Below the pieces are notes generated by a model. It had not been told where the DNA came from, made no database searches, and saw nothing but the letters and a program-made list of their open reading frames with translations. From assembly GCA_023389035.1 (NCBI GenBank), contig JAEWFC010000039.1, positions 1-18,629 on the forward strand: DNA of 18,629 bases, in the 5' to 3' direction. Origin of the DNA: Acidobacteriota bacterium. Lineage in GTDB: Bacteria; Acidobacteriota; Blastocatellia; Pyrinomonadales; Pyrinomonadaceae. Shown one piece after another: positions 8,053 to 15,831 of the stretch. Position 1 is the stretch's first letter. The number at the start of each line of letters is the position of its first letter. The translations under genes were made by a program, and so were the position numbers.

Positions 8053-8071
8053 GCTCTCTTAACGAGAGAGC
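8053..8071 (+). promoter_or_regulatory. short perfect hairpin between clpS and ileS
   Basis: GCTCTCT (8053-8059) pairs with AGAGAGC (8065-8071) around a 5-nt loop. It lies 45 bp after the clpS stop codon and 28 nt before the stronger hairpin at 8099-8129. There is no T-run after it, so it is not a classic terminator; it could shape the 3' end of the clpS mRNA. Confidence 0.4.
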
Positions 8072-8098
8072 TACGCAGACGTCTACCTCGTTCGTCCA

Positions 8099-8137
8099 AA
8101 GCCCCAAGTCAGAAATTGGCTTGGGGCTTCGAGGTTT
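8099..8137 (+). terminator. likely intrinsic terminator after clpS
   Basis: AAGCCCCAAG (8099-8108) and CTTGGGGCTT (8120-8129) form a perfect 10-bp stem with an 11-nt loop, followed shortly by a run of five T at 8135-8139. This is the strongest hairpin I see in the window. It should end the clpS transcript and separate it from ileS. The T-run starts five bases after the stem, which is slightly displaced for a textbook terminator, so attenuation of the ileS leader is an alternative. Confidence 0.6.
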
Positions 8138-8169
8138 TTGGTGGCGATTACGATTTCATATCGGAGAAG

Positions 8170-8178
8170 TGATAAAAT
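8170..8178 (+). promoter_or_regulatory. possible extended -10 promoter for ileS
   Basis: TG-A-TAAAAT (8170-8178) fits the extended -10 pattern TGnTATAAT with one mismatch. The start would be near 8185, leaving a leader of about 47 nt before the ileS ATG at 8232. A -35 element is poor, as is allowed for extended -10 promoters. Confidence 0.35.
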
Positions 8179-8231
8179 CGCTGTTCCGTCATCCGCCGCA
8201 GCAATCAGAAGGCCGCTGTGATTCAAATTAT

Positions 8232-11096
8232 ATGACCGATACGTTAGATCTAAAAAAGACGGTAAACCTACCGAAAACTAACTTTGCGCAGAAGGCAAAT
8301 TTAGGACAGAGCGAACCCGCACGTCTGAAAAAGTGGAAAGAAAGTCGGCTCTACGAACAGATATTAAAGGCGCGCGAGGGCCGGGAAAAGTTCATTTTGC
8401 ACGACGGTCCGCCTTACGCGAACGCGGACATTCACATCGGTACCGCATTGAACAAGATCTTGAAGGATTTCGTTGTGAAATCGCGCTCGATGATGGGTTT
8501 CTCGGCTCCGTATGTTCCCGGTTACGACTGTCACGGGCTGCCGATCGAAACACACGTTGAGAAGAAACTGGCTGAGAAAGGAAAGAATAAGGCCGACATA
8601 CCGGTCGCGAGCTTTCGGCGTATCTGCCGAGAGCACGCATCGACGGCGATGAACAATCAGACGCGTGATTTCCAGCGTCTCGGAATTCTTGGCGAGTGGG
8701 AAGATCCGTACCTAACGATGTCGAACGAATACGAATCGGCAACAGCACGATTGTTCGGTACATTTCTCGAACGCGGATTCGTTTACAAAGGGTTGCGACC
8801 CGTATATTGGTGCATCCATGATCAGACCGCACTTGCCGAAGCCGAGGTCGAGTACCGCGAGCATACCTCGCCCTCGATCTACGTAAAGTTTCCTCTTCTC
8901 TCAGAGCCGAGTTTGATCGACGAAAGTCTTGAGGGTCGAAGCGTGTCTCTCGTCATTTGGACCACGACGCCGTGGACATTGCCGGCAAATCTCGGCATTG
9001 CGGTTCACCCGGATTTCGATTATTCAGCACTTGATGTAGGGAACGAGGTATATATCGTTGCCTCAGAACTAGCGAAGAGTTTCGCGGAGACGTGCGGGCT
9101 TCAAGGAGTGTTCGAGCTTGCCCGGTTTAAGGGTTCGAAAATGGATCGCTTGGAGGCGCGCCATGCATGGCTCGACCGCACATCGCTGATCATGAACGGC
9201 GATCACGTCACGCTCGGCGAGGCTGATGCGGAAACTGAGCTTGACGTTAAGCACGAAAGAAAGAACTCGGCTAAATCAGGAACCGGCCTGGTACATACCG
9301 CCCCCGGGCATGGGGCTGACGATTTTCACATCGGGAAGAAGTACGGGCTTGAAATATATTGCCCGGTCGACAACGCGGGCCGTTTTACGGACGAGGTCGA
9401 GCATTGGGCCGGCGAGAATATCTTTGAAGCCAATCCAAAGATCGTGATGTATCTTCGCGAAGTGGGCGCTCTCGTCCGTGCCGAGCGTTACGAACATAGG
9501 TATCCGCATTGTTGGCGATGCAAGAACCCGGTCGTTTTTCGAGCCACGCCCCAGTGGTTCATCTCGATGGACGAGATCGCGGGCGAAGCGTCTGAAGAAG
9601 GCTTGCGTGCAAAGGCTTTGAATGAGATCGGAAAGGTTCAATGGCATCCGTCGTGGGGCGAAGGCCGGATGGCGAATATGTTCAAGGGCCGCCCGGATTG
9701 GTGCGTATCCAGGCAGCGGTCTTGGGGCGTTCCGATACCCGTTTTCTATTGCCAGGATTGTGACGAAGCTATAGCCGATCCAAAGATCGTCAATCACGTA
9801 GCCGACATCTTCGCAGAGGAAACGGCTGACGCGTGGTACGCACGGACGGAAAGCGAATTGCTGCCCGATGGCTTCGTTTGCCCTAAATGCAAAAGTTCGG
9901 ATTTCCGCAAAGAGACCGACATTCTCGACGTCTGGTTCGATTCGGGCTCGAGCTGCGTTGCGGTTTTGGAGACACGCGGAGCCATGTTGCAATTTCCCGC
10001 AGACGTTTATTTCGAAGGCGGAGACCAATATCGCGGCTGGTTCAATTCGTCTTTGATGTGCGGTCTGGCGGCTCACGACCGTTCGCCGTATAAGCAGATC
10101 ATCACGCACGGTTGGGTGGTCGACGGCGAAGGCAAGAAGCAGTCTAAATCGGTCGGAAACGTAACCGCACCGCAGGAGATAATCGATAAATCCGGGGCTG
10201 AGATCTTGCGTCTCTGGGCCGCCGCAGTTGACTACACTGAGGACGTTCGGTGCTCGGACGAGATCCTGGAGCGCGTTGTCGATGCGTATCGAAAGTTTCG
10301 AAACACGCTGCGTTACGCTCTCGGGAACCTTGATGGTTTTGATCCTGCAAGCGATGCCGTTGCGGATGCAGATCTGCTTGAGATCGACCGTTGGGCACTC
10401 GCAGGGCTCGATGAAGTGACGCAGAAGGTTGTCGAAGGCTACAGAACCTACGATTTCCAAGCCGCGTATGCAGCACTTTATAACTTTTGCACGGTGACGC
10501 TGTCAGCCAGGTACTTCGACATTATCAAGGATCGGCTCTACATTCTCGCACCGCGCTCGCACGAACGACGCTCGGCGCAAACCGCACTTTATCGTATTTC
10601 GGATACGCTGTGCCGTTTGCTGGCACCGCTGCTTGCTTTCACAGCGGACGAGGCCTGGGAAAATCTGCCGGGTCAGACGCTGGCATCGGTGCACATGGCA
10701 GAGTTTCCCGAAACCGCTGCTGTCGATGAAAAGCTCGTGGCTAATTGGGAACGGCTCTTCGCGATCCGCGACGAAGTCTTGAAAACACTCGAAACGGCTC
10801 GAGGCGAGAAGACCATCGGTTCGTCTCTCCACGCGAAAGTTATACTTTCCGCGGACAAAGAAACGACACTTTTCCTTTCGGGCTATTTCACGCAGTTGCG
10901 GTATCTTTTCATCGTTTCGCAGGTCGAAGTACACGAGGCCGACCGCTTCAGCGTACGTATCGAGAAGGCTGATGGGGCCAAATGTGAGCGCTGCTGGAAC
11001 TATTCGACCCGCGTGGGTGAGTTTGAAAAGTATCCGACAGTTTGCGAAAGATGCGCCGGAGCTCTCGACGAGATCGGGACGGCCGTGGCGGCATAG
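8232..11096 (+). CDS. ileS: isoleucyl-tRNA synthetase
   Basis: This class I synthetase (954 aa) charges tRNA-Ile with isoleucine. The first signature is HIGT (68-71) in DIHIGTALNKILKD. The CP1 editing domain, which hydrolyses mischarged Val-tRNA, shows TTTPWTLPANLG and GTGLVHTAPGHGADDF. The second signature is KQSKS (636-640), where the usual KMSKS has Gln for Met. The C-terminal bacterial-type zinc finger has Cys918, Cys921, Cys938 and Cys941. The open frame could begin at a TTG at 8121, but that start lies inside the terminator stem; the ATG at 8232 gives the normal N-terminus (start MTDTLDLKK). No T-box leader or tRNA-like leader is seen. The next gene begins one base after the stop codon, so they are probably cotranscribed. 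Confidence 0.96.
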   Translation: MTDTLDLKKTVNLPKTNFAQKANLGQSEPARLKKWKESRLYEQILKAREGREKFILHDGPPYANADIHIGTALNKILKDFVVKSRSMMGFSAPYVPGYDCHGLPIETHVEKKLAEKGKNKADIPVASFRRICREHASTAMNNQTRDFQRLGILGEWEDPYLTMSNEYESATARLFGTFLERGFVYKGLRPVYWCIHDQTALAEAEVEYREHTSPSIYVKFPLLSEPSLIDESLEGRSVSLVIWTTTPWTLPANLGIAVHPDFDYSALDVGNEVYIVASELAKSFAETCGLQGVFELARFKGSKMDRLEARHAWLDRTSLIMNGDHVTLGEADAETELDVKHERKNSAKSGTGLVHTAPGHGADDFHIGKKYGLEIYCPVDNAGRFTDEVEHWAGENIFEANPKIVMYLREVGALVRAERYEHRYPHCWRCKNPVVFRATPQWFISMDEIAGEASEEGLRAKALNEIGKVQWHPSWGEGRMANMFKGRPDWCVSRQRSWGVPIPVFYCQDCDEAIADPKIVNHVADIFAEETADAWYARTESELLPDGFVCPKCKSSDFRKETDILDVWFDSGSSCVAVLETRGAMLQFPADVYFEGGDQYRGWFNSSLMCGLAAHDRSPYKQIITHGWVVDGEGKKQSKSVGNVTAPQEIIDKSGAEILRLWAAAVDYTEDVRCSDEILERVVDAYRKFRNTLRYALGNLDGFDPASDAVADADLLEIDRWALAGLDEVTQKVVEGYRTYDFQAAYAALYNFCTVTLSARYFDIIKDRLYILAPRSHERRSAQTALYRISDTLCRLLAPLLAFTADEAWENLPGQTLASVHMAEFPETAAVDEKLVANWERLFAIRDEVLKTLETARGEKTIGSSLHAKVILSADKETTLFLSGYFTQLRYLFIVSQVEVHEADRFSVRIEKADGAKCERCWNYSTRVGEFEKYPTVCERCAGALDEIGTAVAA

Positions 11097-11097
11097 G

Positions 11098-11493
11098 ATG
11101 ATCGATTACGAAATAAACGGAAAGGTCACAGCGTATGAAGTGATCGAGCTATACGGTTCCGCAGGGTTACCGCGGCCGATCGACGACACAGACCGCATCC
11201 AACGTATGCTCGCTGGCTCGAATCTTATTGTCACGGCACGCGATAATGGAAAGCTCGTGGGGATCGCGCGTTCGATCACAGATGGAGCATATAGCACGTA
11301 TCTCTCGGATCTTGCTGTTGATCCAAACGCGCAAAAAACGGGCATCGGGAAACGCCTCGTCGAACTTACAAAGGAAGTGGTTGGAAACGAGTCGATGGTA
11401 CTTCTGCTCTCGGTCCCGACCGCAATGGAGTATTACCCAAAGATCGGCATGGAACGGCTGGACAACGCATTTATAATAAAGCGGGAAGTATGA
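11098..11493 (+). CDS. GNAT-family N-acetyltransferase
   Basis: This 131-aa product has a single GNAT fold. The acetyl-CoA pyrophosphate-binding motif A is QKTGIGKRL (79-87) after the strand YLSDLAVDP; a late segment EYYPKIGMERL matches the family's C-terminal motif B region. The substrate is unknown. The ATG follows the ileS stop codon after one base (TAGGATG), so it is probably translated by re-initiation from ileS. A longer frame reaching back into ileS (to 10972) exists but overlaps the zinc-finger coding region and is unlikely. Confidence 0.85.
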   Translation: MIDYEINGKVTAYEVIELYGSAGLPRPIDDTDRIQRMLAGSNLIVTARDNGKLVGIARSITDGAYSTYLSDLAVDPNAQKTGIGKRLVELTKEVVGNESMVLLLSVPTAMEYYPKIGMERLDNAFIIKREV

Positions 11494-11532
11494 CCGCGGG
11501 TACCGTAGGGCTCGCGCCCCGGAATTGAAACC

Positions 11533-12645
11533 ATGACAGATACAAAGAATCCTTTAGGACTAAAAAAGATACATCACGTTGAGTTTTACGTTGGGAATGC
11601 TAAGCAGGCGGAGTTTTATTACCGCAAGGCGTTCGGGTTTTCGCGGATGGCTTATCGCGGACTGGAGACCGGAGATCGAGATGTGACGAGCTATGTGCTG
11701 CGGCAGAACCGCGTGAACTTCATTCTGACAACGCCGCTGACGCCGGAGCACCCGGCCGCCGAGCATATTAAGCAGCACGGCGACGGCGTACGCGATATTG
11801 CGTTTCAGGTCGAGGACGCGGATCACGCTTTTAGCGAAGCGGTAGAACGCGGCGCAGTCGCGATCATCGAACCGCGTGATTGGAAAGACGAGAACGGTAG
11901 CGTTCGGCACGCGGCGATCGCCACATACGGCGACACGGTCCATTCGTTCATCTCGTATAACAACAATAACGGGCATAACTATTCGGGACCCTTTCTGCCG
12001 GGATTTGCCGCGCAGGAGGTCGCTGGCGAAGAGGTCGGAATCCAGCTGGTTGATCACATCGTCGGAAACGTAGAGCTGGGCAAGATGAACTACTGGTGTG
12101 ATTTCTATCGCGATGTGATGGGATTTGAACGATACATCACCTTTGACGACAAGGACATCTCTACCGAATATTCCGCACTGATGTCGATCGTGATGAGCGA
12201 CGGCGGCCACAATATAAAATTCCCGATCAACGAGCCAGCCGAGGGCAAGGGTGGCAAATCGCAGATCCAGGAATATATCGATTTTTACCGCTCGGCCGGA
12301 GCTCAGCACGTCGCATTGCTTTGCAAGGACATTCGGCACACGGTCGCCAAGCTGCAGGCGAATGGCATCGAATTCCTTCGCGTGCCGGATACGTATTACG
12401 ACGAGATACCGTCTCGCGTCGGCGATATAGACGAAAGCATCGAAGACCTTAAGCGGCTCGGCATCCTTGTGGACCGTGATGACGAAGGCTACCTGCTCCA
12501 GATCTTCACGAAACCGGTGGAAGACCGCCCGACCGTTTTCTACGAGATCCTCCAACGCAAAGGATGCAAAGGCTTCGGTAAGGGCAATTTCAAGGCTTTG
12601 TTTGTTTCTATCGAGGAAGAACAGCGGCGGCGCGGTAATCTTTAA
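11533..12645 (+). CDS. hpd: 4-hydroxyphenylpyruvate dioxygenase
   Basis: The 370-aa product has two vicinal-oxygen-chelate (glyoxalase-like) halves, as in HPPD. The enzyme is a cytoplasmic Fe(II) dioxygenase that turns 4-hydroxyphenylpyruvate and O2 into homogentisate and CO2, the second step of tyrosine breakdown. The iron ligands are His175 (LVDHIVGNV), His259 (AQHVALLCKDI) and Glu338 (VFYEILQR). The C-terminal GCKGFGKGNFKALFVSIEEEQ is the substrate-gating helix region of the family. Homogentisate dioxygenase, the next enzyme, is about 3.2 kb downstream on the same strand. The start ATG is 39 bp after the preceding GNAT gene; the Shine-Dalgarno is weak. The region 11508-11519 holds a short GGGC-TCGC-GCCC hairpin of uncertain role. 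Confidence 0.97.
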   Translation: MTDTKNPLGLKKIHHVEFYVGNAKQAEFYYRKAFGFSRMAYRGLETGDRDVTSYVLRQNRVNFILTTPLTPEHPAAEHIKQHGDGVRDIAFQVEDADHAFSEAVERGAVAIIEPRDWKDENGSVRHAAIATYGDTVHSFISYNNNNGHNYSGPFLPGFAAQEVAGEEVGIQLVDHIVGNVELGKMNYWCDFYRDVMGFERYITFDDKDISTEYSALMSIVMSDGGHNIKFPINEPAEGKGGKSQIQEYIDFYRSAGAQHVALLCKDIRHTVAKLQANGIEFLRVPDTYYDEIPSRVGDIDESIEDLKRLGILVDRDDEGYLLQIFTKPVEDRPTVFYEILQRKGCKGFGKGNFKALFVSIEEEQRRRGNL

Positions 12646-12669
12646 GGATCCCGCAACTACACAATATCG

Positions 12670-12891
12670 ATGACAGAACCACGAGATATAACAAAAAAGT
12701 ATCCTATCAAGGCGTTTGTTAGTAAGATACGCCGCTTTGCGGACGACCTCGAGAAAGGCGAACAATTCGTCATTCAGATCGCGAACGAACGGATAAAAGT
12801 GCCCAAAGGCGCCATCGTGAGCATCGAGCATGAGCGTGGCGACGGCAGTGAAGAGATAGAGTTCCAGATCAGCTGGAAGACCGATGAATAG
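12670..12891 (+). CDS. amphi-Trp domain-containing protein
   Basis: This 73-aa product matches the amphi-Trp family of small proteins: an N-terminal helix (VSKIRRFADDLEKGEQF), two amphipathic strands (FVIQIANERIKVPKGAIVSIEHER) and the closing strand EEIEFQISWK containing the conserved Trp. The biochemical role of the family is not established. It starts 24 bp after the hpd stop codon and ends 15 bp before the next gene, so it sits inside a tightly packed rightward run. Confidence 0.8.
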   Translation: MTEPRDITKKYPIKAFVSKIRRFADDLEKGEQFVIQIANERIKVPKGAIVSIEHERGDGSEEIEFQISWKTDE

Positions 12892-12906
12892 CCCAACTTC
12901 ATTGCT

Positions 12907-13359
12907 ATGACCCCCGATCGTGCGGTCGAGTTCCGAAGTCCAAATATCGCCGAGCTAAAGGAGTTGCTTGCGGTGTTCGCCAGCGCATTCGAAGACCACG
13001 AATCGTATCAGGCCGCGATACCGTCAGATCAATATCTGAAAGATCTTCTCTCCCGTGAGGATTTCATTCCCTTGGTGGCCATAGCAGATGGCACACTGGC
13101 CGGCGGGCTTGCGGCCTATGTGCTGCAGAAATTCGAGCAGGAGCGCAGCGAGATCTATATTTACGACCTTGCCGTTGACGAAGCTTATCGCCGTCAGGGG
13201 ATCGCGACCGGGCTGATAAACAGACTTCGGGAGATCGCACGCGGAATCGGCGCCTGGGTGATCTATGTCCAGGCCGACCACGGTGACGACCCGGCGATCA
13301 AGCTTTACGAATCAGTAGGCACCCGCGAAGACGTTCTGCATTTTGATATAAAACCGTGA
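12907..13359 (+). CDS. AAC(3)-I-like aminoglycoside N-acetyltransferase (GNAT)
   Basis: The 150-aa product resembles AAC(3)-I enzymes along its whole length: FASAFEDHESY (24-34), LAGGLAAYVLQKFEQERSEI (64-83), IYDLAVDEAYRRQGIATGLI (85-104, acetyl-CoA motif A RRQGIA) and VIYVQADHGDDPAIKLYESV (118-137), ending with REDVLHFDI. AAC(3)-I transfers acetyl from acetyl-CoA to the 3-amino group of gentamicin-type aminoglycosides. Resemblance is from memory of family motifs; actual resistance activity is not shown, and chromosomal homologues may act on other amines. No integron or insertion sequence is visible around it; it sits in a packed gene run and its TGA overlaps the next start codon (TGATG). Confidence 0.8.
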   Translation: MTPDRAVEFRSPNIAELKELLAVFASAFEDHESYQAAIPSDQYLKDLLSREDFIPLVAIADGTLAGGLAAYVLQKFEQERSEIYIYDLAVDEAYRRQGIATGLINRLREIARGIGAWVIYVQADHGDDPAIKLYESVGTREDVLHFDIKP

Positions 13360-13820
13360 TGAAGATCCGGCCCTACACGTCCGAAGACCTTGATGACGTT
13401 GTTAAGCTCTTTCGCTCGAACCTAGGGAAGTATTTTGTCGAGGCCGAAGAACAGGAGCTTCGCGGCTTCCTCGCAGAGTATTCTGAAGATTACTACGTCG
13501 TAGAGATCATCGACGAGATCGTTGCAGCCGGCGGCATCGCACTAAACCCCGATCAAACGATCTCACTTTGCTGGGCGATGGTACGAAACGACCTGATCGG
13601 CACCGGTCTCGGCAGAGCACTGACGCTATTTCGAATGCAAAAGGCCCGAAAAAAATGGGGCGATCGGCCATTAGTAACAAGCACATCGCAACATACCGAG
13701 GGCTTTTACAAGAAGCTGGGCTTTGCAACGGTCGAGCATGTTCCGAACGGTTTCGGTCCCGGTATAGACGTGTGTAAGATGGTACGGGAACGTGGCCATC
13801 TCGATACATATAGCGTATGA
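13359..13820 (+). CDS. GNAT-family N-acetyltransferase
   Basis: This 153-aa GNAT product starts with the typical strand MKIRPYTSEDLDDVVKLF and carries an acetyl-CoA motif A variant LIGTGLGRALTLF (79-91) and the motif B region HTEGFYKKLGF (112-122). The substrate is unknown. The ATG at 13359 shares one base with the stop codon of the AAC(3)-like gene; a GTG at 13356 immediately before it is a less likely start. Its end overlaps the next gene by the tetranucleotide ATGA, so three genes in a row are translationally coupled. Confidence 0.85.
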   Translation: MKIRPYTSEDLDDVVKLFRSNLGKYFVEAEEQELRGFLAEYSEDYYVVEIIDEIVAAGGIALNPDQTISLCWAMVRNDLIGTGLGRALTLFRMQKARKKWGDRPLVTSTSQHTEGFYKKLGFATVEHVPNGFGPGIDVCKMVRERGHLDTYSV

Positions 13821-14503
13821 ATTCCGGAAGTAAGACTCTTTTCAGTTTAATGCTCTTCGCCATGGCGGCCTTGCCTTCGCTCGCTCAGAGCGTCGTCGTT
13901 CCGGATCAAAAAGAGGCGGTCAGGCTTTATCGGCAATCGATAATAGACAGCAAGAACAACCGGCTCTATTTTGATGAGATCGATCGGTGCCGCACACACA
14001 ATCGCGAGAAGCGGTATCCCCAAGCGATCGATTCCTGCCGCCGCGCGATAGAGCTCGCACAGCGCTTGCCGACCGAAAAAATCTTAGAGCGTCAATCCGG
14101 ATACATTCAGGTCGGGATCGCTTACCTGCGACAATCGCGTTCTGATCTTGCTGTCAATTTTTTCGAGAAAGGGCTTGAAATCGGACGCCAGTTACTCGAC
14201 GATTCTGATTCCGAGACCGGTGAGATCTACTTCCTTATCGGCCAAGCACATCATGTGGGCGGTGAAGTCCAGAAAGCGGTCGAGTTCTACGAAAAGGCCG
14301 AAAGCTCGATGCGCGCAGCATTTGCAGCCATTGGAGATGACAAGGACGGGATTCGTTCTCATTATCCGGTCTTGATCAGCTACATTTTAGAAGCACACTT
14401 ACGCCTTCTTGCGGACAGCAAAGATATCCTCGGTGCAGCAGCTTTACAAAAGCGGGTAGACGAGTTCAAGAAGGAATTCGGGACGTATCTGACGACAAAC
14501 TAA
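13817..14503 (+). CDS. secreted TPR-repeat protein
   Basis: The 228-aa product begins with a signal peptide: a short polar start with one lysine, a hydrophobic core (LFSLMLFAMAALPSLA) and a signal peptidase I site after Ala23 (SLA-QS). The mature part is helical with TPR-like units at about 62-82 (REKRYPQAIDSCRRAIEL), 100-120 (IAYLRQSRSDLAVNFFEKGL) and 139-165 (FLIGQAHHVGGEVQKAVEFYEKA). Such proteins act as periplasmic or envelope interaction platforms; the partner is unknown. It overlaps the preceding GNAT gene (ATGA) and is followed 45 bp later by the kelch lipoprotein, so the two envelope proteins may work together (inference). Confidence 0.75.
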   Translation: MNSGSKTLFSLMLFAMAALPSLAQSVVVPDQKEAVRLYRQSIIDSKNNRLYFDEIDRCRTHNREKRYPQAIDSCRRAIELAQRLPTEKILERQSGYIQVGIAYLRQSRSDLAVNFFEKGLEIGRQLLDDSDSETGEIYFLIGQAHHVGGEVQKAVEFYEKAESSMRAAFAAIGDDKDGIRSHYPVLISYILEAHLRLLADSKDILGAAALQKRVDEFKKEFGTYLTTN

Positions 14504-14548
14504 AGCGAGGACCGAACAGCGAGTTTTTAACCTAAATGGAGGACCGGT

Positions 14549-15676
14549 ATGAGTAAACCGAGGGATCTATTGTTTTCTGTAGCTTTCACTGTTCTCTTGT
14601 TAGCTGTCGGATGTACGGGACAATCCCCGAATACCGCCATTCCCGAGGTTGGTTCGGTGGCAAGTGTTTCAGCAATGACGACACGCCGGTCAGTACACAC
14701 GGCCACGCTGCTGAACGACGGAGCTGTCCTGTTGACAGGAGGGTATATTGGGGGAGATGGGAATACATCAAGCGCCGAACTGTACGACCCAGTCGCAAAC
14801 AGGTTTACTGCAGTCGCACATATGGCTACCGAGCGTTCTAGCCACACCGCAACACTTCTTCCAAACGGAAAGGTACTTATAGTAGGCGGATTCAATGGGA
14901 GTTATCTTGATACGACCGAGATATTCGATCCCGCCACTAAACGCTTTTCCCCGGGCGGTCGGTTGACGACAGCGCGTAGCGGACATGTAGCTGCGTTACT
15001 GAAAGACGGCAGAATTTTGCTGGCGGGCGGTGTCGGCACTGGATGGACGTTCCTGAAAAGCGCAGAGGTTTACGATCCGAGAACTCACCGCTCGATCACC
15101 GTTGGTGAGATGTCGGTCCCGAGAGAATCACACACAGCGACATTGCTGAATGATGGTCGCGTCTTCATCGCTGGAGGCCACGCAGGACGCAGATCGCAGA
15201 TAGTTATTTACACCAACGCGGAAATCTACGACCCTGAGACACGGCAGTTCGCGAAAGCGGGTGACATGACGATCAAGCGTCACAAGCACGAGGCAGTACG
15301 CCTGAACGACGGCCGGGTCCTCATCTTGGGTGGCTCGGACGAGCGGGACGGCGACGGGGCGTATAACAATGCCGAAGTTTACGACCCTATAAAAGGTCGA
15401 TTCGCCGCGGTGAAAAATCATATGAATACCGCCCGCTATAAGTTACAGGGGACAGCCGTGCTTCTGCCAAGCGGGAAAGTGCTGGTGGCGGGCGGCGCGA
15501 ACCGAGCAGAGATCTTCGACCCGTCAAACAACACGTTCTCATACGTTGGTGGCGATCTTGGGTCGACACGGCTGTTCGCGACGGCAACCCTATTGCGGAA
15601 TGGTAACGTTCTGATCACTGGGGGTTACCATGACGGACGGAGCATAAGTGACGGTGCATGGATCTTCCGCGCGTAG
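14549..15676 (+). CDS. kelch-repeat lipoprotein
   Basis: The 375-aa product starts with a lipoprotein signal (hydrophobic VAFTVLLLAVG followed by Cys22, the lipid attachment site; position -3 is Ala rather than the usual Leu). The rest consists of seven kelch repeats, each with an HTATLLxDGxVLxxGG strand pair and an AExYDPxTxxF turn. The GG pairs fall at 64-65, 113-114, 160-161, 209-210, 261-262, 315-316 and 358-359, a spacing of 43-54 residues, enough for one complete seven-bladed propeller. It is likely membrane-anchored with a ligand-binding surface; the ligand is unknown. A strong Shine-Dalgarno GGAGG (14538-14542) precedes the ATG, unlike most genes here. The end is followed by a structured 155-bp gap before hmgA. 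Confidence 0.88.
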   Translation: MSKPRDLLFSVAFTVLLLAVGCTGQSPNTAIPEVGSVASVSAMTTRRSVHTATLLNDGAVLLTGGYIGGDGNTSSAELYDPVANRFTAVAHMATERSSHTATLLPNGKVLIVGGFNGSYLDTTEIFDPATKRFSPGGRLTTARSGHVAALLKDGRILLAGGVGTGWTFLKSAEVYDPRTHRSITVGEMSVPRESHTATLLNDGRVFIAGGHAGRRSQIVIYTNAEIYDPETRQFAKAGDMTIKRHKHEAVRLNDGRVLILGGSDERDGDGAYNNAEVYDPIKGRFAAVKNHMNTARYKLQGTAVLLPSGKVLVAGGANRAEIFDPSNNTFSYVGGDLGSTRLFATATLLRNGNVLITGGYHDGRSISDGAWIFRA

Positions 15677-15705
15677 CTGGTTCGGCGGCGACCGCCTGAG
15701 ATCTT

Positions 15706-15755
15706 GCCTCCTGAGCTTAAGACGATCAGCTCCGATCGAGCTAGTCGTGGGAGGC
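15706..15755 (+). promoter_or_regulatory. long interrupted hairpin between the kelch gene and hmgA
   Basis: GCCTCC (15706-15711) pairs with GGAGGC (15750-15755). Inside it ACGA (15722-15725) pairs with TCGT (15745-15748) and AGCTC (15728-15732) pairs with GAGCT (15738-15742) around a 5-nt loop. There is no T-run after it, so it is not a standard terminator. It could stabilise the 3' end of the kelch mRNA or be a small structured RNA element. Confidence 0.4.
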
Positions 15756-15769
15756 GAAACGATCCGTAA

Positions 15770-15785
15770 TCGGTTATAACCAATC
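15770..15785. promoter_or_regulatory. palindrome upstream of hmgA, possible operator
   Basis: GGTTATAACC (15772-15781) is a perfect 10-bp palindrome, and the flanks extend it to 16 bp with one mismatched pair. It lies 51 bp upstream of the hmgA start codon, a normal place for a repressor or activator site. Homogentisate pathway genes are often controlled by a dedicated regulator in other bacteria; no such regulator gene is in the window, and no copy of this palindrome is seen before hpd. Confidence 0.4.
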
Positions 15786-15831
15786 GACTTGATACTTTTG
15801 CCCTTTGTGATCTTTTTTGGACCCTAGAACG

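Noticed and set aside
8041..8100. tRNA-like anticodon arm (CTCTC, 7-nt loop, GAGAG) between clpS and ileS
   Set aside because: No matching D-arm, T-arm or acceptor stem; the loop would give an AAC anticodon, unusual in bacteria. Kept only as a hairpin.
8121..8231. N-terminal extension of IleRS from a TTG at 8121
   Set aside because: The extension overlaps the terminator stem and promoter-like element and lacks IleRS similarity; the ATG at 8232 gives the normal start.
9276..10460. 394-aa minus-strand open frame opposite ileS
   Set aside because: It lies wholly within the well-supported ileS gene in antisense and its protein shows no recognisable motif.
11508..11519. short GGGC-TCGC-GCCC hairpin before hpd as a terminator
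   Set aside because: The stem is only 4 bp and no T-run follows, so it is not supported as a terminator.
11560..12831. 423-aa minus-strand open frame opposite hpd
   Set aside because: It is antisense to the HPPD gene with all catalytic residues conserved on the plus strand, and it has low-complexity composition typical of a shadow frame.
14586..15618. several minus-strand frames inside the kelch gene
   Set aside because: The kelch repeats create recurring antisense open frames; the plus strand has a lipoprotein signal, strong ribosome-binding site and seven intact repeats.
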